Shown: positions 51,749 through 59,233 of the stretch, piece after piece
Position numbering within the stretch: position 1 is the first letter of the stretch
Layout of the letters: every line of letters starts with the position of its first letter
Origin: JAIOQJ01 sp963718635
GTDB lineage: Bacteria; Planctomycetota; Planctomycetia; Gemmatales; Gemmataceae
Reading direction: 5' to 3'
Assembly (NCBI GenBank): GCA_963718635.1
Contig: OY970367.1
Coordinates: 3,844,001-3,908,000 of the forward strand
Length of the DNA: 64,000 nucleotides
Notes under the pieces: model-generated
The model's input: the letters and a program-made list of their open reading frames with translations, nothing else
What the model was told of the DNA's origin: nothing
The model's database searches: none
Translations under genes and position numbers: made by a program

Positions 51749-52409
51749 CGACGTGCAGAACTAAGTTCAGGCGAAGATCGTCGCGGCGCAAACCTTCGGT
51801 CCAGACTTCAACGCCGATTTCCCAACGCTCTAAGGAAGGCGTCCAGCGCAGGGTTCCGATGAATGTAGCTGGCACCCATTCCAGCCAAACCGTTTGCCAG
51901 ATGCCCGTCGTGCGCGGATACCAGATGGAATGCGGATTGAGCTGCCAATCTTGCTTGCCGCGAGGCTTGGCCAGATCGTGCGGGTCATCTTCAGCACGCA
52001 CCACAACTGTCTGAGCGCCCTCGACCAAGCAATCAGTAATATCGGCATGAAAAGGGGTGCTCCCTCCTTCATGCTGGGCGACGAGCCTGCCGTTCACCCA
52101 AACGGTCGCGCTATAATCGACTGCTTCGAAATGGAGGAGAAGGCGCTCGCCTCGCGCGGGCGCCGACTCGGTGAACTGCCGGCGATACCAGCACGCACGG
52201 TAGAAACCGGTAGCGCTCACCCCACTTGCTCTTACTTCGGGAGCGAACGGCACCTCGATATTCAATCCGTACGTCACTTCGTCGGGACGAGACCATTGGC
52301 CTTCGACATCCAACGCCAACTCCCAGCAACCGTTCAGGCTCTGCCAAGCGGCTCGCTCCAGCTGTGGTCGTGGAAAAGCATCGCGCGCCCTCGTCGCCTC
52401 AACGCCCAT
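51189..52409 (-). CDS. GH2 family glycoside hydrolase, part 1 of 2 (sugar-binding and Ig-like domains)
   Basis: N-terminal part of the GH2 enzyme. The start at 52409 (MGVEATRARDAF) has GGAG six bases upstream. The jelly-roll sugar-binding domain shows AAWQSLNGCWELALD, EVPFAPEVRASGV, FYRACWYRRQF, LLHFEAVDYSATVWVNGRLV and NPHSIWYPRTTGIWQTVWLE. An Ig-like domain ends with FRNELLWSPASPTL. Near 51612-51617 the correct frame passes to part 2: here the frame goes on to RAASTLRFGR and stops at 51189 out of frame. One surplus base would explain the break. Upstream of the start, 52410-52660 is filled by an inverted pair of GC-rich repeats. Confidence 0.88.
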   Translation of the reverse strand: MGVEATRARDAFPRPQLERAAWQSLNGCWELALDVEGQWSRPDEVTYGLNIEVPFAPEVRASGVSATGFYRACWYRRQFTESAPARGERLLLHFEAVDYSATVWVNGRLVAQHEGGSTPFHADITDCLVEGAQTVVVRAEDDPHDLAKPRGKQDWQLNPHSIWYPRTTGIWQTVWLEWVPATFIGTLRWTPSLERWEIGVEVWTEGLRRDDLRLNLVLHVGETLLADDTYAVVAGEVHRRIALSDPGIDDFRNELLWSPASPTLIRAASTLRFGRLDRFGAELHRTAVDRGARGSLRSQWPALSVASGVGSRLLARIGADGARRPSFAPRCGIGESDGIQRGTQASEDRMRPLSLLGRYTGPARLGRDAERLSVHAPVNRAIDARMGSGDRSRFEPSLHHRLGSVQ

Positions 52410-52477
52410 TCCGGTCTCCAGATACTTGGATTCGCCAATGATTTCTGGCGAAGCATTGAACCAAACGCCGATCTCGT

Positions 52478-52609
52478 CTTCCCCTCCCCCTGGCTTTGCA
52501 GGGGAGGGCAGGGTGGGGGTTGAGAGCCTTGCCCATAAACGAATGTCTCGGCAGTCGCAGCCGTTCCCCCCACCCTGCCCTCCCCCCGCAAAGCCAGGGG
52601 GAGGGGAAG
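52478..52609. repeat. Inverted pair of CCCTCCCCCTGGCTTTGCAGG repeats
   Basis: Left arm 52478-52519 and right arm 52565-52609 are near-perfect reverse complements of about 40 bases, around a 45-base loop. Each arm is itself a hairpin (CCCCTCCCCC, GGCTTTGC, GGGGAGGG) like the single copy at 34013-34045. It separates the GH2 and peroxiredoxin genes and could block read-through in either direction. Confidence 0.85.
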
Positions 52610-52660
52610 AAAGGCAAGACGAGGTTTGCAAGAATCGGCTGGCTTGCCTCGACTGGCGCT

Positions 52661-53254
52661 TTACTTCGCATTCGCCTTCTCGAAATACTCTTTCGAGCCC
52701 TTCGGGTCGGCTTTCATGCTCAGGGCGCCGGGCTTCCAGTTTGCCGGGCAGACTTCGCCATGCTTTTCGACGAACTGCAAGGCGTCGAGAACGCGCAGGG
52801 CTTCTTCCGTACTACGGCCGAGCGGCAGATCGTTGATGAGCATATGGCGCAACACGCCTTTCGTGTCGATCAGGAAGAGGCCTCGCAGTGCGACGCTGCC
52901 ATCTTCGACGAGCACGCCGTAATCGCGGCTGATCTGCTTCGTCAGGTCGGCAATGAGAGGGTATTTCAAACCGCCCAGGCCGCCATCGACGCGCGACATT
53001 TTGATCCACGCCAGATGCGAGTAATGGCTATCCACCGAGGCGCCGAGCAGCTGGCAATTGCGCTTCTCGAACTCGGCGGCTTTCTCGGAAAAAGCAATGA
53101 TTTCGGTCGGGCAGACGAAAGTGAAATCGAGCGGATAAAAGAAGAGGCAGACGTATTTGCCGCGATAGTCGGCAAGGCTCACTTGTTTGAATTGTTCGTC
53201 GATGACGGCCGTAGCGGCGAAGTCCGGGGCTTGTTTTTGAACGCGAGCGGTCAT
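52661..53254 (-). CDS. Typical 2-Cys peroxiredoxin (AhpC/TSA family)
   Basis: Reduces hydrogen peroxide and organic peroxides with thiols from a thioredoxin-like partner. The peroxidatic Cys is in FYPLDFTFVCPTEIIAFSEK (near residue 50), with the Thr of PTE and a downstream Arg (in SRDYGV or LRGLF) completing the site. The resolving Cys is in HGEVCPANWKPG (near residue 170). Both motifs of over-oxidation-sensitive enzymes are present: DGGLGGLKYP and a C-terminal KEYFEKANAK with YF. Length 197 residues is normal. AAGGA lies about eight bases upstream. No dedicated reductase (AhpF) is adjacent. Confidence 0.95.
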   Translation of the reverse strand: MTARVQKQAPDFAATAVIDEQFKQVSLADYRGKYVCLFFYPLDFTFVCPTEIIAFSEKAAEFEKRNCQLLGASVDSHYSHLAWIKMSRVDGGLGGLKYPLIADLTKQISRDYGVLVEDGSVALRGLFLIDTKGVLRHMLINDLPLGRSTEEALRVLDALQFVEKHGEVCPANWKPGALSMKADPKGSKEYFEKANAK

Positions 53255-53337
53255 GATGCATTCCTTATCGATTGAATACGATGTGGTTCCAATGTATTTG
53301 ATTTAGAGAGGGGACGGCAGCGCGGCATCGCTTATGC

Positions 53338-53751
53338 TTAAAGTCCGTCGCTGGCGCGTCCGGCTAACAAGCCGGCGCTGGAGTCGAATATTTTCTTGCG
53401 GCGTTTGGGCGCGGTTGTCTCTGTTTGGCGCTCGCGAAGGTCTTCGAGATTGGCAAGACATGTTGCGCAGACGATGGTTTGCAAATGAAACTCGATGTAC
53501 TGGTGCAAAGCAGGCTCATGCAAGCCATGCAAGTAGCCGTTCAGATCGGCCCTGCTTAAGCAACTAAGGCGTTCGCGCCGCCAGATGCCCCCGAGCGAAT
53601 GTTCGCCCCGGTCGCGCTCTTCGCGGACGCTCTGGAGTTGCTCGCGTAACTTGGCCGACTCGCGTAATTGCCGTTCAATGGTCGCCAGTTCGCTGGCGGG
53701 CAGCGCGTCATCGAGATAAGCATGGAGTTGCTCGCGAGAGATGATGGTCAT
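53338..53751 (-). CDS. Small helical protein with His/Cys motif, possibly anti-sigma-factor-like
   Basis: A 137-residue protein. REQLHAYLDDALPASELATIE and RQLRESAKLREQLQSVREER form a helical N-terminal region like those of anti-sigma factors and zf-HC2 proteins. EFHLQTIVCATCLANLEDLRE gives an H-x6-C-x2-C-type cluster, near the H-x3-C-x2-C spacing of zinc anti-sigma domains but not identical. There is no membrane helix and no sigma factor gene beside it, so the role remains a guess. No strong ribosome-binding site is seen. Confidence 0.6.
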   Translation of the reverse strand: MTIISREQLHAYLDDALPASELATIERQLRESAKLREQLQSVREERDRGEHSLGGIWRRERLSCLSRADLNGYLHGLHEPALHQYIEFHLQTIVCATCLANLEDLRERQTETTAPKRRKKIFDSSAGLLAGRASDGL

Positions 53752-53822
53752 ATGTCGGCCTCGGCGTCTCGTTTGTTTTACATAGCCCTATCATAGGCGG
53801 ATCGGCAATGTGATATTCGCTT

Positions 53823-54317
53823 TCACTCGCGGATGACAAGCACGCTCGCCTGGCAGCCGATCGCCTCGCCTCGGCCAATGTGACCGACATGCTCGCCAGT
53901 CTTGGCCTTCACGCTCACGCTATCAAGTGGAATTTGCAGCAAAGCCGCAAGGTTGGCGCGGATTTGTTGCTTCGCCGGTCCGAGCTTTGGTGCTTGCGCG
54001 AAGATTGTTACGTCCACGTTTCCAACATTCCAGTCGAGCTGACGTAAAGCGGCGACTGTCTCTAACAGAAACTTCGCCGAATCGCAGTTGTGATAGGCCG
54101 GGTCGGTATCGGGATAAAGCTCGCCAATGTCTCCCAAGCCCACAGCGCCGAGCAGCGCATCGGTGAGGGCGTGCAAGACGACATCGGCATCGCTATGGCC
54201 GGCCAAGCCAAGCGAATGCTCGATATGTAGGCCGCCCAAAATCAAAGGGCGGCCTTCGACCAAGCGGTGCGTATCGTGGCCGCTGCCGATGCGGATTTGG
54301 GGTTGAGGGGTAGGCAC
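53823..54317 (-). CDS. ispF: 2-C-methyl-D-erythritol 2,4-cyclodiphosphate synthase
   Basis: Fifth step of the non-mevalonate isoprenoid pathway, forming the cyclic diphosphate with release of CMP; acts as a homotrimer. The zinc ligands are in IRIGSGHDTHRL (Asp and His) and GLAGHSDADVVLHALTDALLG (His). LGDIGELYPDTDP, DVTIFAQAPKL and the C-terminal VSVKAKTGEHVGHIGRGEAIGC, with the conserved Thr and Glu of KTGE, complete the family pattern. 164 residues, slightly longer than usual at the N-terminus. The start codon is GTG at 54317. IspD is not adjacent, as it often is in other bacteria. Confidence 0.96.
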   Translation of the reverse strand: MPTPQPQIRIGSGHDTHRLVEGRPLILGGLHIEHSLGLAGHSDADVVLHALTDALLGAVGLGDIGELYPDTDPAYHNCDSAKFLLETVAALRQLDWNVGNVDVTIFAQAPKLGPAKQQIRANLAALLQIPLDSVSVKAKTGEHVGHIGRGEAIGCQASVLVIRE

Positions 54318-54326
54318 GAAGGGTAC

Positions 54327-54515
54327 TCAGATTTCATCTTGAAGCTGGCTAAGGTGTAATCTGCCGTGTTCGGCTTCGACTCGGCAGATGACCCCAACAA
54401 GGTAAGTTGTCATCCAAATCTCTAACTGCTTAAAGCGAGTTTTTGAGGTTTCTATAAAATGTTCAAAAAATTTGCGGTTGTCTGGAGTGTCTTGAACGTC
54501 GACAAACAGGAGCAA
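54327..54515 (-). CDS. Small hypothetical protein
   Basis: A 62-residue reading frame beginning at a TTG codon: LLFVDVQDTPDNRKFFEHFI, then ETSKTRFKQLEIWMTTYLVG. The pattern DTP-x-N-(R)-x-FFE-x-F and the amphipathic helix up to QLEIWM look like a real folded domain, and I have an impression of similar small proteins elsewhere, but cannot name a family. No ATG is available upstream before a stop, so either TTG is used or the 5' end is damaged. It ends ten bases before ispF and might be cotranscribed with it. Confidence 0.45.
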   Translation of the reverse strand: MLLFVDVQDTPDNRKFFEHFIETSKTRFKQLEIWMTTYLVGVICRVEAEHGRLHLSQLQDEI

Positions 54516-54566
54516 TGCATGATTGCACCGGAGACTGCCTCCCGCACGGTCCGCTTGAGCGCGTAG

Positions 54567-54860
54567 TTAGTCTTCATCCCCGCCTGACTCGCAAGCGCAG
54601 TTGAATCTTTGACCGCCACAGCCGGGGCATCTTTCAACATCGCAGCCGTCAACGTGAAACTCGCCTTTGATTGCGCCGCAGTCATGACAGGGCCCACCTT
54701 CAGCGCCCCAGTCGTCTTGCTCTTCGCCGTAGCGGATGCGCCCCACTTGCTGGCCATCGACCAAGCAAGTCTTGACCTGCTGCGCAGCGGAGATCTTCTC
54801 CGGCCAACCTTCGATCATCGAGACACCGCGAAAGACAATCTCGGGACTAGGTTCACTCAC
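54567..54860 (-). CDS. Hypothetical zinc-binding protein with two cysteine clusters
   Basis: A 97-residue acidic protein. After an N-terminal beta-rich part (EIVFRGVSMIEGWPEKISAA, then RIRYGEEQDDWGAEGG) come CHDCGAIKGEFHVDGCDVER and CPGCGGQRFNCACE: two zinc-ribbon-type cysteine pairs with an additional His and Cys. The cysteine pattern is strongly structured and supports a genuine gene. The start is a GTG at 54860, without a good ribosome-binding site. It lies upstream of the 62-residue gene on the same strand. Function unknown. Confidence 0.65.
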   Translation of the reverse strand: MSEPSPEIVFRGVSMIEGWPEKISAAQQVKTCLVDGQQVGRIRYGEEQDDWGAEGGPCHDCGAIKGEFHVDGCDVERCPGCGGQRFNCACESGGDED

Positions 54861-54952
54861 AAGAAATCTCGGTGGGGTCCAATAAACCTGAGCTGGCGTT
54901 CCAATTTCATCAGCGTATCAATCACCACTCATCAGGCACCGGCTGCTGATCA

Positions 54953-55174
54953 TTAAACCGCTTGGGAAGTAGGAGTTCGAAACGCTGCAATGATTTGCTC
55001 ATAGGTCGCAGGGCCTTCGACTATAAAAGAAATCCCTTCGCGGGCCAACGCAGGCAGAGCGAAGTCCTGCACAAGCATATGACCCGTGGCAAAGCTCTTA
55101 AATGAGTAGCGACCGGCCAAAAAGCCCAGAACTCGACGCTTCGTGGCTTCGTCAGGAAAAAGGATGCGAATCAT
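54953..55174 (-). CDS. Small hypothetical protein
   Basis: A 73-residue protein, MIRILFPDEATKRRVLGFLA, then SFKSFATGHMLVQDFALPAL and GISFIVEGPATYEQIIAAFR. It has an alternating strand-helix pattern expected of a small alpha/beta domain. The coding strand agrees with neighbours and the frame is short but well formed. No family is recognised with certainty. Confidence 0.6.
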   Translation of the reverse strand: MIRILFPDEATKRRVLGFLAGRYSFKSFATGHMLVQDFALPALAREGISFIVEGPATYEQIIAAFRTPTSQAV

Positions 55175-55226
55175 GGGATTATTGTAGCGGGAGACAGCCT
55201 AACTTTGCAATACATTGTAGACGCCA

Positions 55227-56588
55227 TCAAGAATCAATCGCATACCCTTCGCCGATTGCATGGTTCTCGTAACGCATGAATTGCTTCAAATACGACAAGA
55301 CGATTTCACCGGTCGGGCCGTTGCGCTGTTTGGCAACGATCACTTCGATGGTGTTGTCATCCACGCTGCTGTCGGCTTTGCCAGGCCGATGGAGCATCAG
55401 CACCGTGTCAGCATCCTGCTCGATCGAACCCGATTCACGAAGATCGGAAAGCCGAGGCCGGTGATCTTGGCGATCTTCCGACGAGCGATTGACCTGGGCC
55501 AAGGCAATTACAGGTAGTTCGAGCTCGCGGGCCAAGAACTTCAATCGTCTCGAGATTTGGGCAACTTGTTCCTGCCGGGGATCGCGGCGATTTTCCGGAT
55601 CAATCAGCTGGAGATAATCGATGACCACCAGGCGGATGCCTTCGCGCAGTTTCAATCGGCGGGCGTTGGCGGAAATGCGCAGCATCCCTTGCGCGGGCGT
55701 ATCGTCGATGAACAATTTTGCCTTATGGAGGATACCCCCGGCCTCGAGGATGCGCTGCATCTCATCGCCGTTGAGCGTTCCCTTTCGCAGCTTATGACTA
55801 TCGACACGCGCTTGGCAGACGAGTAAACGCTCGGCTAATTCGATCCGCGCCTGTTCGAGACTGACAAAAAAGACCGGCACTTTTTCTTCAACAACCACGT
55901 GGCGCACGATGTTCAACGCCATTGCCGTCTTACCTACGGAAGGACGGGCCGCCAGGATGATCAGCTCGTTGTTCTGCAATCCCGCGGTCAGGTGGTCCAA
56001 GTCAACATAGCCGGTGGCGATGCCGCTGATATCCGAATGGCCGCCCTTTTTGCGGGCATCGAGCCTCGCGTACGCTTCCTTGATCGCCTGCTGCAACGTG
56101 GAGGTGCTGCCGGTCACCCCTTTTTCGGCGATGTCGAGAATTTCGCGCTCCGCTTTGGCGAGCAGTTCATCCGCCGGCTGCACCTGGTCGTAAGCGTCGC
56201 GCAAAATCTCCGTGCTGGTATGAATCAGGCTGCGGACGATTCCCTTCTCTCGCACGATGCGGGCGTAATATTCGCCGTTGGCGGCCGTCGGGGCACATTC
56301 CCATAAGTCGCCCAGGTAGGAATAGCCGCCGGCATCTTCGATTTGGCCTTGCTGCTTCAATTTTTCGGCGAGGATGACGACGTCGATTGGCTGGCCGGAA
56401 TCATAGATCTCGACCATTGTCTGGAAGATCTTTTGATGCGCGTCGAAGTAGAAATTTTCCCGACGGATGATCTGGAGGACATCTGAGATTACTGCGTTAT
56501 CCCGCAACATGCTGCCCAGTACGCAGCGCTCGGCCTCTCGGCTCTGTGGAGGGAGGCGTTCAGCGCCCATCGTCTCATTCGATGACAC
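55227..56588 (-). CDS. dnaB: Replicative DNA helicase DnaB
   Basis: The hexameric helicase that unwinds DNA at the replication fork. The N-terminal domain starts LPPQSREAERCVLGSMLRDN and includes FYFDAHQKIFQTMVEIYDSG. The RecA-like domain has Walker A LAARPSVGKTAMALN near residue 210, VPVFFVSLEQARIELAERLL, Walker B region IRLVVIDYLQLIDP and FLARELELPVIALAQVNRSSED. LSDLRESGSIEQDADTVLML is the arginine-finger region. 453 residues, no intein. The start is GTG at 56588, supported by GGAGG six bases upstream. Last gene of the rplY-pth-rpsF-ssb-rplI-dnaB run. Confidence 0.96.
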   Translation of the reverse strand: MSSNETMGAERLPPQSREAERCVLGSMLRDNAVISDVLQIIRRENFYFDAHQKIFQTMVEIYDSGQPIDVVILAEKLKQQGQIEDAGGYSYLGDLWECAPTAANGEYYARIVREKGIVRSLIHTSTEILRDAYDQVQPADELLAKAEREILDIAEKGVTGSTSTLQQAIKEAYARLDARKKGGHSDISGIATGYVDLDHLTAGLQNNELIILAARPSVGKTAMALNIVRHVVVEEKVPVFFVSLEQARIELAERLLVCQARVDSHKLRKGTLNGDEMQRILEAGGILHKAKLFIDDTPAQGMLRISANARRLKLREGIRLVVIDYLQLIDPENRRDPRQEQVAQISRRLKFLARELELPVIALAQVNRSSEDRQDHRPRLSDLRESGSIEQDADTVLMLHRPGKADSSVDDNTIEVIVAKQRNGPTGEIVLSYLKQFMRYENHAIGEGYAIDS

Positions 56589-56715
56589 GAATGGCCTCCG
56601 ATTTTAGGTGCGTTGAAACGGGCGAGCCGAGCAGCGTAAGCTACGGGGTAAAGATATACCTGGCAGCTTCCAAGCTCGGTCCGCTAAAAAAGTGGAAAAC
56701 TCGGGCGAAACCGAA

Positions 56716-57273
56716 TTACTTCTTGGCTGTCGCTAAAGGCACGACGGCGACTTCGACCTTGGCTTCGATGTCGTAGCCCAAGTGCAGGCGCACGTCGGGG
56801 AAGATACCGCACTCTTTGATCGGATCAGCCAGCTTGACCATGTCGGGCTCGACGAGCAAGTTCTTCCCTTTGAGCGCGCGACTGATCTCGGCAGCACCGA
56901 CCGAGCCGTAGAGATGCCCTTCCTCGGTGGCGTTCGCTTCAACGGTCACGCGTGCAGTTCGGTGAATCTGATCGGCCAACACTTTAATGTCGGCGATTCG
57001 TGCTTCGCGCGCTTGCGACACACGAATTTTATAGCGGTCGAGCAACTTCAAGTTGTGCTCGGAAGGAACCACCGCGAGGCTGTTCGGCAGCAGGTAGTTG
57101 CGTCCGTAGCCGAGCTTCACTTCGACAACCTGACCCTGTTTGCCGAGATGAACCACGTCTTCGATCAAGACGAGCTGCATGCCGCCATGAGGGCCCTTTA
57201 GGACTTGATCGCGGTGTCGCGTTTTCTTGGCCGGCGGCTTCTTGACCGCGACGACTGCTGCTTTCTTTGCCAT
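56716..57273 (-). CDS. rplI: 50S ribosomal protein L9
   Basis: Binds 23S rRNA at the base of the L1 stalk. The N-terminal domain reads MQLVLIEDVVHLGKQGQVVE and VKLGYGRNYLLPNSLAV, with the conserved GYGRNYL and an N-L-P-x-x-x-A end. The long helix and C-terminal domain follow (EEGHLYGSVGAAEISRAL, LAEPIK-like KLADPIKECGIFPDV). Compared with the usual 150 residues it carries a 30-residue basic N-terminal extension (AKKAAVVAVKKPPAKKTRHR). The start at 57273 is the best placed; the frame is open upstream. It follows ssb directly, without rpsR between them. Confidence 0.95.
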   Translation of the reverse strand: MAKKAAVVAVKKPPAKKTRHRDQVLKGPHGGMQLVLIEDVVHLGKQGQVVEVKLGYGRNYLLPNSLAVVPSEHNLKLLDRYKIRVSQAREARIADIKVLADQIHRTARVTVEANATEEGHLYGSVGAAEISRALKGKNLLVEPDMVKLADPIKECGIFPDVRLHLGYDIEAKVEVAVVPLATAKK

Positions 57274-57372
57274 GTTGCAGTTTCCGTTTCCAGCTTCACA
57301 TGATCCGCGAGCGATGCGGAGAGTTAAAAAACCTCGCGCCGCAGCGCGAGTGGCCAAGCCGACAAAATCATC

Positions 57373-57879
57373 TCAGAACGGGATCTCTTCGTTGGCGCCG
57401 CCCCCACCCGCGGACGGGGGCGGCTCATCGTGGAACTCGTCGGGCGGAGCGTTGTAGCCGCTGTTGGCATTGCCGGCCGGGGCGGAACGATTTTGCGGGC
57501 GGGAGTAGCCGCCGCCTTCGCCTTGTGGCTTCGGGTCCAGTAGTTGGATCGATTCCGCAATGATTTTATGTTTCGAGCGTTTCTGCCCTGTTGTCTTGTC
57601 GTCCCACGTATCCAGTTTCAGCCGGCCCTCGATGCAAATCTGCGAACCTTTGCGACAATACTGCTCGACCACGTTGGCGAGAGTCCCTTTGTCGCCGTAA
57701 TTGAAAACATCCACATCAATGAACATCGGGTCGTCTTCCCACTGACCCGTCTGCGTATTCTTCTTTTTGTTCGTAACCGCGAAGCCGATTGCGGCCACTT
57801 TACCGCCGTTGCCAAACGTTCGCATTTCGGGATCGCGCGTTAGCCGGCCGATCAGAATAACTTTGTTGAAATTTGCCAC
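57373..57879 (-). CDS. ssb: Single-stranded DNA-binding protein
   Basis: Protects single-stranded DNA and recruits repair and replication proteins. The OB fold shows MANFNKVILIGRLTRDPEMR, AAIGFAVTNKKKN, FIDVDVFNYGDKGTLANVVE and EGRLKLDTWDDKTTGQKRSK. A flexible tail rich in Gly, Asn, Pro and Ser leads to the acidic tip NEEIPF, which corresponds to the DDIPF end that binds partner proteins. 168 residues. The start is GTG with AGGAG seven bases upstream. It lies between rpsF and rplI, as in many bacteria. Confidence 0.96.
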   Translation of the reverse strand: MANFNKVILIGRLTRDPEMRTFGNGGKVAAIGFAVTNKKKNTQTGQWEDDPMFIDVDVFNYGDKGTLANVVEQYCRKGSQICIEGRLKLDTWDDKTTGQKRSKHKIIAESIQLLDPKPQGEGGGYSRPQNRSAPAGNANSGYNAPPDEFHDEPPPSAGGGGANEEIPF

Positions 57880-58086
57880 GACAATGCTCCTGGGCAGGAG
57901 AAGACGTCAAGCGTCTTTGCTCCATCGAACGAGATTGAGATTTCCAACCTCTATTAGAACCATCCCTGAAGCGAAAGCAAGGTTAGCAGTAAAAATTTCA
58001 GGCGGTGGGCGATGAGTCGGCGGCGCTCGCCATAGGCTCGCGGCTAACCAGGCTGCTAACGCTCGCCGCGAAACAGTTGCGCCAAA

Positions 58087-58545
58087 TCACCCATCGTCCC
58101 GGGAACGCCGCCGCGGTTTCATGTCGCCGTTCAGATCGTCAGGGATGCCTTCCATGCTCGGATCCATTCCGCCTTCCGGGGCTTCTTCACGCATGGCCTG
58201 GTAGGCTTGGCGATGGTCGTCTCGCGCTACTTCGAGCATCTCGGTTTCCCACTTCGGGTCGATGTGGCTCACCATGTGGCGGAGAATGAGCTCGCTGAGA
58301 CGGAAATCGTGATCCATTTCCAACATTTTCAACGATTCGCACTTAAAGAAGAGCAAATAGTATTGCCCCTTCTTGTGCCCTTTGATCGGATACGCCAGCC
58401 GGCGATCGTCCCACGGCCGGCTAGCCAGAATCTCGGCGCCGTACTTCTCCACGGTCGCGTGAAGCTGCGCCTCGGCGCCTTCCATGTTGCCCGATGTTTT
58501 GGTGGAATCGAGCAAGAACAGGCATTCGTAGGTATGAGAAGGCAT
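58087..58545 (-). CDS. rpsF: 30S ribosomal protein S6
   Basis: Small-subunit protein at the platform. The ferredoxin-like fold shows TYECLFLLDSTKTSGNMEGA, RPWDDRRLAYPIKGHKKGQY and YLLFFKC, with the conserved WD-x-RRLAYPI segment that contacts S18 and rRNA, then LSELILRHMVSHID. An acidic, Gly- and Met-rich C-terminal extension of about 45 residues (EEAPEGGMDPSMEGIPDD) ends in RRRSRDDG, longer than in E. coli. S6 and S18 bind as a pair, but rpsR is not found in this window. Confidence 0.95.
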   Translation of the reverse strand: MPSHTYECLFLLDSTKTSGNMEGAEAQLHATVEKYGAEILASRPWDDRRLAYPIKGHKKGQYYLLFFKCESLKMLEMDHDFRLSELILRHMVSHIDPKWETEMLEVARDDHRQAYQAMREEAPEGGMDPSMEGIPDDLNGDMKPRRRSRDDG

Positions 58546-58577
58546 CGTTTACTCTCGTTTTCCTTCGCTTAGAAAAT

Positions 58578-59207
58578 TCACTTCGCGGGTGTATCGGTTC
58601 CAGCTGGGCGCTCAGGCTTGGGCTTCTTCGGCTTTTCCTTTTCAGGGCCGGCATTGGTCTTGTTCATGCAAGCATCGGTTCCCTGCGCGATCCAGAGCAA
58701 CACGCCTCGCGCGGCGGCGGCGATTGCATCGTCAATTACCGTGCGCTCACCAGGAGCAAATCGACTAAGGACATAATCGGCCGCGTCCTGATGTTCGCCC
58801 GGTGAACCGACACCAATTCGCAGTCTCGTAAACTCATCCGTGCCAAGCTGCTCTTGGATGTTCCGCAATCCCTTCTGTCCGCCGTCGGAGCCTTTGGCTC
58901 GCACCCGCAGTTTGGCGGTAGGCAAGGCGATGTCATCGCAAACAATCAGGAGATCCTTCGTTTCCAATTTATAGAAATCGACGATCTGCCGAACTGCCCG
59001 GCCACTCAAGTTCATGAACGTTTCAGGCTTAACCAGCAATACCGGCTCCCCGGCTTCCGTCGTCTCCGAAATCAGCGACTGGTAGCGGCTGCGAAAGGCG
59101 CTGACGCCCGGCGCTGCCGCCAGATATTCGATGACGGCATAGCCGATATTGTGCCGTGTCCCACTGTACTTTGGCCCGGGATTGCCGAGCCCGACGACGA
59201 CTTTCAT
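58578..59207 (-). CDS. pth: Peptidyl-tRNA hydrolase
   Basis: Releases tRNA from stalled peptidyl-tRNA. It begins MKVVVGLGNPGPKYSGTRHN, whose Asn and His (RHNIGY) are catalytic. KPETFMNLSGRAV, VCDDIALPTAKLRVRAKGSD, GGQKGLRNI and FTRLRIGVGSP, with DYVLSRF, complete the family set; the Asp of CDD is the third catalytic residue. The last 30 residues (EKEKPKKPKPERPAGTDTP) are a Lys/Pro-rich tail beyond the usual end. It follows rplY with 26 bases between, the common rplY-pth pairing. Confidence 0.96.
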   Translation of the reverse strand: MKVVVGLGNPGPKYSGTRHNIGYAVIEYLAAAPGVSAFRSRYQSLISETTEAGEPVLLVKPETFMNLSGRAVRQIVDFYKLETKDLLIVCDDIALPTAKLRVRAKGSDGGQKGLRNIQEQLGTDEFTRLRIGVGSPGEHQDAADYVLSRFAPGERTVIDDAIAAAARGVLLWIAQGTDACMNKTNAGPEKEKPKKPKPERPAGTDTPAK

Positions 59208-59233
59208 GGTAACGCCCGACCGTCAACGTTCGG

